From Methanospirillum lacunae (GTDB lineage: Archaea; Halobacteriota; Methanomicrobia; Methanomicrobiales; Methanospirillaceae), in assembly GCF_046195335.1 (NCBI RefSeq), contig NZ_CP176093.1: a DNA stretch of 64,000 nt. One strand, given 5' to 3'. The notes under the pieces were generated by a model, which searched no databases, was not told the origin of the DNA, and was given only the letters and a program-made list of their open reading frames with translations. Shown one piece after another: positions 24,751-33,259 of this stretch (the stretch's first letter is position 1; each line of letters begins with the position of its first letter). The position numbers and the translations under genes were made by a program.

Positions 24751-27148
24751 GGCTGGTCACCTCTGAACGGTTCAGCAGATCAGCATGTCGTGCTGAATCG
24801 AACGTGAGAAACGAACAAGATGATGTAAAGAGTCTGTTCTCAATGACTCTTCCCTGACATGAGATATAGCGGCCGAGTAATGCTTCACAAAGGTGGTAAT
24901 ACACTGTCTCAAGACCCAGTGGATTGTTCTCAGCCATCTCTTTGGCACCATCCAGTGTGAGACCGAGAAGTTTCTCGACTCCTTCCCGTGATATGATTGT
25001 ATCCCAGGTCTGTCGTCCATTATCAAGCCACCCTTTGATTCTGAGATCATATTGAAAATCGGGTTGAATCTCATGGATCTGGCAGTAGTTCTGCCTTGTC
25101 AGTACTCTCCCGCATCCCTCAACCGGGCAGCGTTTGATGAGGCCTGAACCGGGTGAGATATGAACCAGTGCACCAGTAACCTCATCACCGGATGCTTTCA
25201 CTTCTATCTCTCCGGTTTCATCAGGTATTACAACAGATCCGTTGAGGGTCAGGGATGGTCGTCCGTTATATTCGTCGGCTGATGCATACTGAATTGTGTA
25301 AATTTTTCCAGGAATCAGTCGTTCTATTGAATCATCTTTCCATGCCACGAATCTGATGGTTCCTGTCTCATCACCAAGGACTCCGGACTGTAGGATTCGC
25401 TCACTCGTATTTTCATATTCCTGGGCTACTTTTACATGCAGGCAGACAATCCCTGGTTTTATCTCAGCGACCGGAGTTATTGCAGGTTCAAGACTGTGTT
25501 CTCCCTGAAGTGAAGAAATCCTACTACCTGAACTGAGTTGCAGGTTCATTGCCTCGCGATAGAGGTCAGCAATTGCGTATTCGAATCGATACCAACCTCC
25601 GGTCTCTATCTCTGCCACCTGTTCTCCCTGCCTGATGGTGAATCTTATTGCCCCGGTGTTGTCAGCAATGACGCCTGCTGCTCTCACTGCTCCTTCCAGA
25701 TGAGGGTTATATGAAATAACCTTTCCTTCCAGACTGGTAAGACCCGGATTCAGGCTTGAGATTGGTGATATTTCTATCTGTGGAAGAGTCTCACCTGATA
25801 GTGGCGTTACTACTGTTCCTGATGTGATCTTGATATTTTTTTGTGAGTTATATTCATCAAGCACAGCTGATTCAAACCGGTACCATCCTCCTGCCTGGAG
25901 AGCCGGAGCATGAGCATTAGCCCAGACAGTAAGTCTCATCACACCTGAGGCATGTGCAAAGATACCGGTCTGTGCTATTGAAGCAGTTCGGGGAGGGAAT
26001 AGAACAGTTACCACTCCTTCGACAGTAGTTGTTTCTGGTGCTGATCGTTCAGGGAGCGGGCTGACATTAATTGCCGCTGCATCATCTGGCAGGCTGGTAG
26101 CTCCGTTGAGAGTCAGAGACAATCGTCCGTTGAATTCATCAGCGGAAGCATAGTAGATCGTGTATGCCATCCCGGGAACAAGCCGTTCTGCAGACTCATC
26201 CTTCCAGGTTACAAACCTGATTGTACCGCTTTCGTCTCCCAGGATACCGGACTGGAACATCCTCTCGCTTGAACTGGCATACTCCTGAAGCACTTTTACC
26301 CGGACACAGACAATCCCGGGTTTAATTCCTGCAACTGGAGATATGGCTGGCCGAAGGCTGCGATCATCTGATATCTGGGTTATCTTTGTTCCTGCATTGA
26401 ACTGCAGATTCATGGCTCCACGATAGAGATCAGCGACTACATACTCAATCTGGTACCATCCTCCCTCTTCTATTGAAGGCAAAGTGATCCCTCTTCTGAT
26501 AGTGAATCTGATAGCCCCGGATCCGTCAGCAATGACCCCGGCTATCTGAACTGGTCCATCAGCACGTTCTGTATAAGAGACCACTTTCCCTTCCAGGCTG
26601 ATTATACCCCTATGTAGATCTACGATAGGAGTTTTTTCAATTACAGGGAGTCGATCGTGCGCAATAGGAAATATCGCTGTCCCTGAATGGACCTGAAAAC
26701 CAGGTTGATTGTTAAACTCGTCAACAGCAGCTGACTCAAACCGGTACCACTCTCCCAGTTCGAGAGCCGGGGCCTGTGCCTTGGCCCAGACAGTGAACCG
26801 TATAGATCCCGACTGGTCAGCGAGTATACCACTTTGTGCGACTGAAGGAGATCGTGATTCAAAAAGAACTGTTACAACTCCCTCAATTGTTGCCCAGTCT
26901 CCGATTTTAACCTCCGCAATGGGTGTTGCTTCAGGGGCATCAGATGCTACTGGTGCAGAATGAATCTGTTCATCAAGGCCGAACTCCCGTGAATAATCAC
27001 TGACTATTGAGCGTTCAGCCTCTTCTTCAGGAACCCCGAACTCGTTGATCATCCGGGCGAGTTTCTCCTCTATCTTTGCCGGTTCGATCTGATGACCCAA
27101 TGCAGCAAACTTTTCGGAGATCCTTTGTGTAATCGGTGTCAGGTCCAT
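24743..27148 (-). CDS. rpa: Replication protein A with six OB folds and a zinc finger
   Basis: 801 residues. After a helical N-terminus come six OB folds, roughly at 78-162, 172-260, 268-355, 370-450, 460-548 and 556-645. Folds 1-3 and 4-6 are clearly duplicates: EGVVTVLF, GVIADGSGAIRFTIR/GVIADNTGAIRFTIR and SGILGDESGTIRFV/SGVLGDETGTIRFV each occur in the same order. A zinc finger follows (Cys674, Cys679, Cys689, His692), typical of euryarchaeal RPA. It coats single-stranded DNA in replication and repair. GGAG seven bases before the ATG gives a good start. Confidence 0.95.
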   Translation of the reverse strand: MDLTPITQRISEKFAALGHQIEPAKIEEKLARMINEFGVPEEEAERSIVSDYSREFGLDEQIHSAPVASDAPEATPIAEVKIGDWATIEGVVTVLFESRSPSVAQSGILADQSGSIRFTVWAKAQAPALELGEWYRFESAAVDEFNNQPGFQVHSGTAIFPIAHDRLPVIEKTPIVDLHRGIISLEGKVVSYTERADGPVQIAGVIADGSGAIRFTIRRGITLPSIEEGGWYQIEYVVADLYRGAMNLQFNAGTKITQISDDRSLRPAISPVAGIKPGIVCVRVKVLQEYASSSERMFQSGILGDESGTIRFVTWKDESAERLVPGMAYTIYYASADEFNGRLSLTLNGATSLPDDAAAINVSPLPERSAPETTTVEGVVTVLFPPRTASIAQTGIFAHASGVMRLTVWANAHAPALQAGGWYRFESAVLDEYNSQKNIKITSGTVVTPLSGETLPQIEISPISSLNPGLTSLEGKVISYNPHLEGAVRAAGVIADNTGAIRFTIRQGEQVAEIETGGWYRFEYAIADLYREAMNLQLSSGSRISSLQGEHSLEPAITPVAEIKPGIVCLHVKVAQEYENTSERILQSGVLGDETGTIRFVAWKDDSIERLIPGKIYTIQYASADEYNGRPSLTLNGSVVIPDETGEIEVKASGDEVTGALVHISPGSGLIKRCPVEGCGRVLTRQNYCQIHEIQPDFQYDLRIKGWLDNGRQTWDTIISREGVEKLLGLTLDGAKEMAENNPLGLETVYYHLCEALLGRYISCQGRVIENRLFTSSCSFLTFDSARHADLLNRSEVTSHE

Positions 27149-27182
27149 ATGTCATCTCCAGTCAGCTCTTCTGATCATGATG

Positions 27183-27215
27183 TATATAAATCATACAGGG
27201 CACAGGGTGAAAGTG
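27183..27215 (-). promoter_or_regulatory. RPA operon promoter with conserved upstream element
   Basis: On the plus strand this reads TATATAAAT, five bases, then AGGGCACAGGGTGAAAGTG. On the minus strand, the sense of the gene, the 19-base element (CACTTTCACCCTGTGCCCT) sits five bases before an ATTTATATA TATA box. The start codon is 35 bases beyond the box. The same element and spacing occur before the MrfB-like gene at 60147-60179; 29 of 33 positions agree. The element overlaps where TFB or an activator/repressor would bind. Confidence 0.75.
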
Positions 27216-27270
27216 AACAGGGGTAAAATAATCAGTACTGTATATCCCTGATGCAATATCCATCAGGAAA

Positions 27271-28194
27271 TTACTTCTGTGGATAATTTACAAGAATCGA
27301 TTTTAGTTCAGAGTTGCTTGCTTCGGGGTTGCGTCGCAGATGGTGCACCACTGCCGGTTGATGGTTAAGTGTGCAGGGGGCACAGCTCCATACTCTCCCC
27401 GATGTCCGCGACCCGGTTGTCCATTCGCCAAGAGTTTCATCTTCACATGGATAGAGGGGGCAATAGCAGAAATCACACCTCTGTCCCCTGAAGTGACAGG
27501 GATAATACGGGCATCCCTTCTTGTTCCATTCAATCCACCGGTCACCACCGATTGTAGTGTGAATGTGAAATGACGATGCGATACTGGATCGGTCCGGGAT
27601 CTTTAAAAAATGTTTTCTGATATATCCAGCACCGTATAATGAGGACCGAAATATCTTCTCGCCTATGTTTTCCGGATTGTTGTTTATAGAGGGGTCTGAA
27701 TGTTCCGCTCCGATGATGAAACCTCTCCGGTCCCATCCTGAAAAACTTTCATCACGAGGTGAAGCTTCCATCTCTGCTTTGCTCACTGTTATCAGTGCAT
27801 TAAGCAGATCCTTGTCTTTCAGGTGTCCATTAATGGTACAGATCATCCTCATGGTGACATCCATGTTCCGTGAGTCTTCAGCATTCTGTATTTCTCTGCT
27901 GCCTGTATCCTGACCGGTAACTCCGGCAGTGATAAACAGAGTAACCTGATCATATCTGAACACAGCATGGTGCGTCGATTGTTCAGGGATCAGAAGTCCG
28001 AATGTTGTTTCTGGTGACAGTCCGTTCCGATATGCTGCATTTCTAATCAACAGTGAATGTTCAACAGGATTTGAGGGCTGTACCTGTTGGGTTAAAAGAG
28101 ATGTGACATTTTTAATGCCACCATTATCCCCGGTACTGCAGGCACGAAATGAGCCGCGTACAATGAGGGTATCCTTTGTGAGGTAATACCTCAT
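27271..28194 (-). CDS. cbiZ: Adenosylcobinamide amidohydrolase CbiZ with Cys-rich C-terminal domain
   Basis: 307 residues. The first 215 or so resemble CbiZ: FRACSTGDNGGI, LLTQQVQPSNPVEH, VTLFITAGVTG and TMRMICTINGHLKDKDLLNALITV in the family order. CbiZ cleaves adenosylcobinamide to adenosylcobyric acid, so that external cobinamide can be salvaged into B12. The last 80 residues form a small cysteine-rich domain (GCPYYPCHFRGQRCDFCYCP and WSCAPC), known in methanogen cobamide proteins and probably binding metal. The start codon overlaps the NrdD-like gene stop by four bases. Confidence 0.75.
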   Translation of the reverse strand: MRYYLTKDTLIVRGSFRACSTGDNGGIKNVTSLLTQQVQPSNPVEHSLLIRNAAYRNGLSPETTFGLLIPEQSTHHAVFRYDQVTLFITAGVTGQDTGSREIQNAEDSRNMDVTMRMICTINGHLKDKDLLNALITVSKAEMEASPRDESFSGWDRRGFIIGAEHSDPSINNNPENIGEKIFRSSLYGAGYIRKHFLKIPDRSSIASSFHIHTTIGGDRWIEWNKKGCPYYPCHFRGQRCDFCYCPLYPCEDETLGEWTTGSRTSGRVWSCAPCTLNHQPAVVHHLRRNPEASNSELKSILVNYPQK

Positions 28195-28559
28195 ACAACC
28201 GAATATCGGTGTCTGTCTTTGAGTTCCTGCTGCTTTCCTGCGTTCCAGCCTGATACATCCTGAAGGTACCCGGTGACCCTGCTGATCTGCACGACATCAT
28301 GAGACCCGCATTCAGGACAGACTGGTTCACCGCAAAGTGGGCAATATTCGATTGTTGAGGATATTTCATGACCACAATCGCAGGTGTCAAGCGGACACAT
28401 GATCTCCAGGTTCTTCTCACCACAAACAGGACATGGTGTTTCATCTACGATGAGATGGCAGGAATGACATTTATAACGCCGCTCTGCAACCGGTACCTCA
28501 TCTTTTGATGAATACTGTGCAGCAATCTTGCGCTGTTGTTCACTCCATATCATACACAT
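28191..28559 (-). CDS. Stand-alone protein like the C-terminal zinc/glycyl-radical segment of NrdD
   Basis: 122 residues (or 120 from the second ATG). It has several CxxC pairs (CHSC, CPVC, CPLC, CPEC) and then QISRVTGYLQDVSGWNAGKQ and QELKDRHRY, which is the pattern at the end of archaeal class III ribonucleotide reductases, where the glycine of RVTGYL becomes the radical. The 10-stranded barrel of the reductase is absent. It may be a zinc-ribbon regulator, or a radical-repair spare part like YfiD for pyruvate formate-lyase. The role is inferred; the resemblance is clear. Confidence 0.7.
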   Translation of the reverse strand: MCMIWSEQQRKIAAQYSSKDEVPVAERRYKCHSCHLIVDETPCPVCGEKNLEIMCPLDTCDCGHEISSTIEYCPLCGEPVCPECGSHDVVQISRVTGYLQDVSGWNAGKQQELKDRHRYSVV

Positions 28560-28617
28560 ACATACTAAATTTGACCTTATGAGAGTATCTGGAAATATTG
28601 AAGACCATCAGATTTTC

Positions 28618-29262
28618 TTATGTTCGCTTTCCGCGAAGTGAGGCATAACGGGCAGCTGCTGCCCCGGGATCATTTGATTCATAAATAGCCCTGCCGACAA
28701 TAATGCCATCGACAAGACCGGCTATTGCGTCAGGATCCCCCCCCTGGGCTCCGACACCGGGTGAAAGGATCTTTCTGGTCCCAATAATCTCACGCAGGAT
28801 TCGTGTCCTCTCCGGCCTGGTTGCAGGTGCAATTATCCCATCAGCCCCGGTTTCAATAACCACCCTGGCGATACGTTCTGCTGTTCCGCTCTGGAAGAAT
28901 TCAGCGCCTCCGGGATGACTCATCTCGGCTACCACATAACATTCTCCCCCATTGTCATGTGCAACATTCACGCAGGCCTTGACCGAATCTGATCCCGGAA
29001 ATCCATGGCAGATGATTCCTGAGAATCCTGCTTCAAAAACCTGCTGTGCAATGAGCTGGTTGGTATTTGGGATGTCTGCAACCTTGAAGTCAGCAATAAG
29101 AGGGAGACCAAATGCTTTTAGCTCTTTGGCAATACCGAGACCTTCGGCGAGGATGAGGGGATACCCTATCTTTATTGCATCAATGTGCGGTGCTGCTGCT
29201 GAAGCGATCCGCATGGCATCTGTTCTGGTTGTCGGATCAAGTGCAAGGATAAGGTCGGTCAC
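28618..29262 (-). CDS. pyrF: Orotidine 5'-phosphate decarboxylase
   Basis: 214 residues, the short archaeal form. It converts OMP to UMP in pyrimidine synthesis. Characteristic segments are ILALDPTTRTDAM, IDAIKIGYPLIL, LIADFKVADIPNTNQ (catalytic Asp-Lys-Asp network), and the phosphate-binding LSPGVGAQGGDP and DGIIVGRAIYES. The ATG overlaps the deoxyhypusine synthase stop by four bases. Confidence 0.96.
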   Translation of the reverse strand: MTDLILALDPTTRTDAMRIASAAAPHIDAIKIGYPLILAEGLGIAKELKAFGLPLIADFKVADIPNTNQLIAQQVFEAGFSGIICHGFPGSDSVKACVNVAHDNGGECYVVAEMSHPGGAEFFQSGTAERIARVVIETGADGIIAPATRPERTRILREIIGTRKILSPGVGAQGGDPDAIAGLVDGIIVGRAIYESNDPGAAAARYASLRGKRT

Positions 29263-30209
29263 GAAATTCTCTCCATCGCTGTTGCAACAAGCAGTGGGAA
29301 AGTAATTGTGGCGTCACAATAAACAGTCACAGTCTCTGCATCTTCTTCCACTTTTCCCCAGGATCGTGCCTCGTCAAGGGTTGCCCCTGAAAGACCACCC
29401 AGATCTGGCCTGTCACCGGTCAGTTGAATTGCGTAGGTAAACCCTTTCGGAGTCATCAGCATACTCTGGAGGATGAAGTTTTTCGGAACCCCTCCCCCGA
29501 TAAAGAGGGCTCCTGCTCTCTCAGATTCAAAACAGAGATCGATGATCTTTGTCATATCAGCAAAGGCATCAACTGTTACTTTTCTCCCCTGACGGAAGAG
29601 CCAGTACTGAAGACCTATCATCGAGTCCTGAATGGCAGGACAGAAAACCGGAATATTGTGTCTCGCTGCCGTTGCAAGGATCCCTGTCTCAAGCTTTGAT
29701 CCGATGTGGGCAAGGAGATCACTAATAGAGATGACACTCCCGTCTTCCAGTTCACTGTATACTCCCTGCATAAACTCTTCAAAAGCGATGAAGGCATCGT
29801 TAGGGAGGTAGACATCGTATATCCTGTTTATCTCTTCGTGTCTGAGATCCACATCATTGCAACGCTCCGTTCCTTTGAAATGGTGGCAGCCAATCGCCTC
29901 AATCACATCATGAGTGAGGTTTGCCCCGGTTGAGACGAGGGCATCAACTCGTCCGTCCCGGATCAGATCACTAACGATTCCTCCCATTCCTGCGGGAACC
30001 ATTGCCCCGGCGAATCCAAGGAATCGGGTGGCCCGTGCATCGGTAAGCATGGATGTGTAGATGGAGACAGCACGGGAGAAAGCACCTCCATTATACGCAC
30101 CAGCCTGCTCCATCACCGTGACCAGATCATTGACACTCATTCCCGGCTTGAGATGAGCCTGTCTGACCGGAATATCGCAGTCCATGTGTATGTATGTACC
30201 TTCACGCAT
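29259..30209 (-). CDS. dys: Deoxyhypusine synthase
   Basis: 316 residues. It transfers a butylamine group from spermidine to a lysine of aIF5A, the first step of hypusine formation. Seen are VSTGANLTHDVIEAIG (NAD binding), ALFIGGGVPKNFILQS, LTGDRPDLGGLSGA and the catalytic lysine in EARSWGKVEED. ATG at 30209 is used; a TTG one codon earlier and an ATG nine codons later (AAGGT upstream) are alternatives. It sits in the tiaS-to-cbiZ operon with genes for translation and nucleotide metabolism. Confidence 0.95.
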   Translation of the reverse strand: MREGTYIHMDCDIPVRQAHLKPGMSVNDLVTVMEQAGAYNGGAFSRAVSIYTSMLTDARATRFLGFAGAMVPAGMGGIVSDLIRDGRVDALVSTGANLTHDVIEAIGCHHFKGTERCNDVDLRHEEINRIYDVYLPNDAFIAFEEFMQGVYSELEDGSVISISDLLAHIGSKLETGILATAARHNIPVFCPAIQDSMIGLQYWLFRQGRKVTVDAFADMTKIIDLCFESERAGALFIGGGVPKNFILQSMLMTPKGFTYAIQLTGDRPDLGGLSGATLDEARSWGKVEEDAETVTVYCDATITFPLLVATAMERIS

Positions 30210-30227
30210 CAAGTAACTGGTGATGAG

Positions 30228-30416
30228 TTATGCTGTATCTGAAAGGAATACTCCTGATTTAGCAATATGATCCCGCCCGATTTCGTAGATGTATACGGTT
30301 ATTGCATCAGGAGATACACCCAGTTCCTCGACGAGTACATCGGTAACACGTCTGGCAACCGCCCTCTTCTGATCCTGTGTTCTTCCTTCTGCCATGGTAA
30401 TCTGAACTGCCGGCAT
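30228..30416 (-). CDS. 4-oxalocrotonate tautomerase-family protein
   Basis: 62 residues from the ATG at 30416; the longer open frame upstream runs into tiaS and is rejected. The sequence MPAVQITMAEGRTQDQK gives Pro1, the catalytic base of the family after Met removal. TVYIYEIGRDHIAKSG is the usual central strand and helix. The protein forms hexamers and isomerises keto-enol pairs. No aromatic degradation genes lie nearby, so the natural substrate is unknown. It starts 11 bases after the tiaS stop. Confidence 0.9.
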   Translation of the reverse strand: MPAVQITMAEGRTQDQKRAVARRVTDVLVEELGVSPDAITVYIYEIGRDHIAKSGVFLSDTA

Positions 30417-30426
30417 GTCTGAAGAG

Positions 30427-31695
30427 TTAGGATACAGATTGAAAAGAACCTTCCCTGAAGACTTCTTTTCCCCTGATAAGGGGTCGTGCAAGGTGTCTGC
30501 GGGCTGTTGGAGGGACTTCATACCATCCGGTGAGGATCTCCCGATCTCTGATTATTGTTTCCGGAGTCGGGGCTTTCGCCCCGCACTTTCTGCACTTGTA
30601 TCCTTTACCTGCTCCGGCACTGGTCATCTGCTTCTGGCATTTACTGCAGAATGGTGCTGATTTAACCTCGTCTCTCTCCATCGAACAGAGGCAGAATTTT
30701 TCAAGATTTAAAGTACCGTTTAGGAATGAGCCGACCGCAATGATTTGATCTCCAGGAATAAGGGATCTCACCAGTTGTCTGAAACCTTTCGTTGGTTCAA
30801 ATGCCATGCAGGTGAGTTCTTTCCCTCCATTTCCAATGACCAGGCTGACATGACCGCCTGTTCCTGTGATCGGAGGATGCAAAACAGTTCCACATATCCT
30901 GTACGACGAGTTCTCATTCAGTGATCCGATTGTTCCTTCAAGCAGGTGTGCATCGGTTCCCTGATTTGTAAGCCAGATCTGTCCCCAGGGAAATGGCTCT
31001 GATCTAATGCATGAAACAGCATGGGCAACTGCAAATGGAGAATCACCACGTATGCCATAGAGGACCGGATCAGGTGAATGAGGGACACAGACAACAGAAC
31101 CCCGTTCCCAGTCGACAGTATCCCAGGTATGGGGTGCTGTCTCTTCATCTGCTATGAAGAGACTGTTATGATTGACATCACGGGGTGTGGCCCATCGTGT
31201 CTCTTCACGGTAAGCCAGATATTCCCATGTATGATCCGGAAGAACAGAAGCAATTGCGGCTGTAGCTCCAATGAGTCCCCGTCCTAGTTTATATCCCTTC
31301 CAGGCTAAAGCGTGCTCTTTAAGGAGTTCTTCAACTTCAGAGATTGAACAAACAGACGTTACTGCTTTAAAGTAGAAGTCAGAAGGAAGTTGCTCCTTTG
31401 CGACAACTACTCCTGGATGTGTTTTTTCGCACTTCAAGTCTGCATATGCACTGACAAGGCTGCATGCTTGAGTAAACGCAACACCAGGATCCCCTCGGGC
31501 CCTGATGGCAATAGCAGCGTTTCCCCTTGTCCGGAAGGGAATAGTCGGATTTAGCCTTATCAAGCGTGCTTCGTAGATCGAAAAACCTAAAACACGAAGA
31601 TCCCTGATAAGTTTTGCTCCAAGCCATGTTGTACACATTCCCTCTGGAGAGTCTGTGTCATCAACACCGATCCAGAATTCAGTATTTTCTGGCAA
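30427..31695 (-). CDS. tiaS: tRNA(Ile2) 2-agmatinylcytidine synthetase TiaS
   Basis: 422 residues. It modifies C34 of tRNA-Ile2 with agmatine so that it reads AUA codons. The N-terminus FWIGVDDTDSPEGMCTTWLG is diagnostic. The central part has the kinase-like domain with RTRGNAAIAIR, then an OB fold (ICGTVLHPPITGTGGH), and a C-terminal zinc ribbon (CSKCQKQM, CRKCGAK). The start is TTG, with GGTGAG five bases upstream. It is the first gene of an operon that runs to cbiZ. Confidence 0.96.
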   Translation of the reverse strand: MPENTEFWIGVDDTDSPEGMCTTWLGAKLIRDLRVLGFSIYEARLIRLNPTIPFRTRGNAAIAIRARGDPGVAFTQACSLVSAYADLKCEKTHPGVVVAKEQLPSDFYFKAVTSVCSISEVEELLKEHALAWKGYKLGRGLIGATAAIASVLPDHTWEYLAYREETRWATPRDVNHNSLFIADEETAPHTWDTVDWERGSVVCVPHSPDPVLYGIRGDSPFAVAHAVSCIRSEPFPWGQIWLTNQGTDAHLLEGTIGSLNENSSYRICGTVLHPPITGTGGHVSLVIGNGGKELTCMAFEPTKGFRQLVRSLIPGDQIIAVGSFLNGTLNLEKFCLCSMERDEVKSAPFCSKCQKQMTSAGAGKGYKCRKCGAKAPTPETIIRDREILTGWYEVPPTARRHLARPLIRGKEVFREGSFQSVS

Positions 31696-31755
31696 TTCTC
31701 ACCGTCTAAAAAACTAGAAAATATTTTATCAATTCCTACAACAATCCTTAAGATT

Positions 31756-33150
31756 TTATGTGAGAGAGGTTTGTTTGAAGATATACAGGCCGTTTTCTTT
31801 GTAAATACATCGATATGAACGGGTAATATCCTGTATCCCATCAACGTATGGCTTTGAGTTCACAAACTTTGTTAAAAACACTATATAGTCAGCATTATTG
31901 ATCTGGTCTTCATAAACATTCATCCTGTCTGAAAAGAATGGTACCAGATTTGCCTGAGTGGACACAGATGCAGTATCCGGGATCTGTGACACTCCCTTTA
32001 TAAACCAGTCTGAATCTGCATGCATATCTTCAGGAGCATCAAGAATAGCGTTGATTGTTACTGCCGGGGAGTAAATACAACAGGAAATTACACTGCTTGC
32101 CACAAGACCAATAAGAAGGATCTCAAAGAAGTGATGTGTGTTCCCATCGGTTTTTTTCTGAATTTTTCTGAGAGAGAAGATGGTTGCAAAAAAGAGTGGC
32201 ATGACCACTAATGATGAATACTGTGCACCGATGTTAAAAAAACCTGATTGTGAAAGGAAAATTTCTGCAAATGAGGGAATGGAGATGATCAGAATTTCAG
32301 GTGATAATAATGGGAGAAACAGGAGTGGTCCAAATAATTCTATGAAGTATATGATCCTGGGCATCTGGTCAAAATCAGAATGTGTACCCAACTGATAGTA
32401 CTGTGAAATGAAGGTTGTAGAGATCAGTTCATGCACCGGGCTGAAAGCTGGCATGATGACAAAAAATGCAGCAATTACCCATGCAGCAGATATAATGGAA
32501 AGGACGAGAAACGTTTTAAAACAGATCCTGTTTTGAATTCTGCTCACATATACGCCGTAGAGCGATGCACAAAGAATGATGACTGCGACATCCTCTTTGA
32601 TCAACAGGCAAAGCAACCCGAAAAGAAAAATCCATCTGGTTCTCTGCAGTACACAGGCATATAAGAAAAATCCCAGAAATAGCGGAAGAAATGCTATTTC
32701 GTGAAAGTCTGTCAGGTTCACTCCATGGAGACCCGGGTACAGGAAGTAAACGAGAGAGATAATAAGAGCACCTGGGTTCCCGAGGATTTTTTTTGCTGTC
32801 AGATAGATTGGCACTGCTCCCAGACCAAGAAGGATTGATTGTACTACCAGGAGTGTCTTAACTCCCGGAGCCAGGGCATATACCGGGAGAAGCGCCGCGA
32901 GTATCGGAGAAGTATGCACACCGAAATGGGATGTTACACCGGCATTGATTGTGTTTTCAAGTGAGTTGAAGAAAAAAGTTCCTTCTGTTACTGTAGACCA
33001 GAGGGCCTGGCTAAAAATTCCCAGGTCATGATTCATCTGGAAAGTATTCAGTTTGAGGATTGAATACCAGGAAAAAAACAGAATGTAAAAACTGAGGAAC
33101 AAAAGAAAGATAATGTCATATCTGTTCAGATTAGCAGAGATGAATTTCAT
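31756..33150 (-). CDS. DUF2079 polytopic membrane protein (GT-C-like)
   Basis: 464 residues with about ten hydrophobic segments. The N-terminal loop FQMNHDLGIFSQALWSTVTEG is the DUF2079 signature, in which an acidic residue in the first outer loop recalls the catalytic site of GT-C glycosyltransferases that use lipid-linked sugars. The C-terminal 100 residues are soluble and probably outside. It may add sugars to surface glycoproteins or lipids. It stands alone, between the tiaS operon and a divergent regulator gene. Confidence 0.85.
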   Translation of the reverse strand: MKFISANLNRYDIIFLLFLSFYILFFSWYSILKLNTFQMNHDLGIFSQALWSTVTEGTFFFNSLENTINAGVTSHFGVHTSPILAALLPVYALAPGVKTLLVVQSILLGLGAVPIYLTAKKILGNPGALIISLVYFLYPGLHGVNLTDFHEIAFLPLFLGFFLYACVLQRTRWIFLFGLLCLLIKEDVAVIILCASLYGVYVSRIQNRICFKTFLVLSIISAAWVIAAFFVIMPAFSPVHELISTTFISQYYQLGTHSDFDQMPRIIYFIELFGPLLFLPLLSPEILIISIPSFAEIFLSQSGFFNIGAQYSSLVVMPLFFATIFSLRKIQKKTDGNTHHFFEILLIGLVASSVISCCIYSPAVTINAILDAPEDMHADSDWFIKGVSQIPDTASVSTQANLVPFFSDRMNVYEDQINNADYIVFLTKFVNSKPYVDGIQDITRSYRCIYKENGLYIFKQTSLT

Positions 33151-33259
33151 ATAAACACGAGTGGATATAACTATCTTTTGGATTATTGAATAAACCTGCT
33201 CAATTCACCTGATACCATATTCTTATTACTCTTTTAACCAATACAAAGTAACTAAAGGA

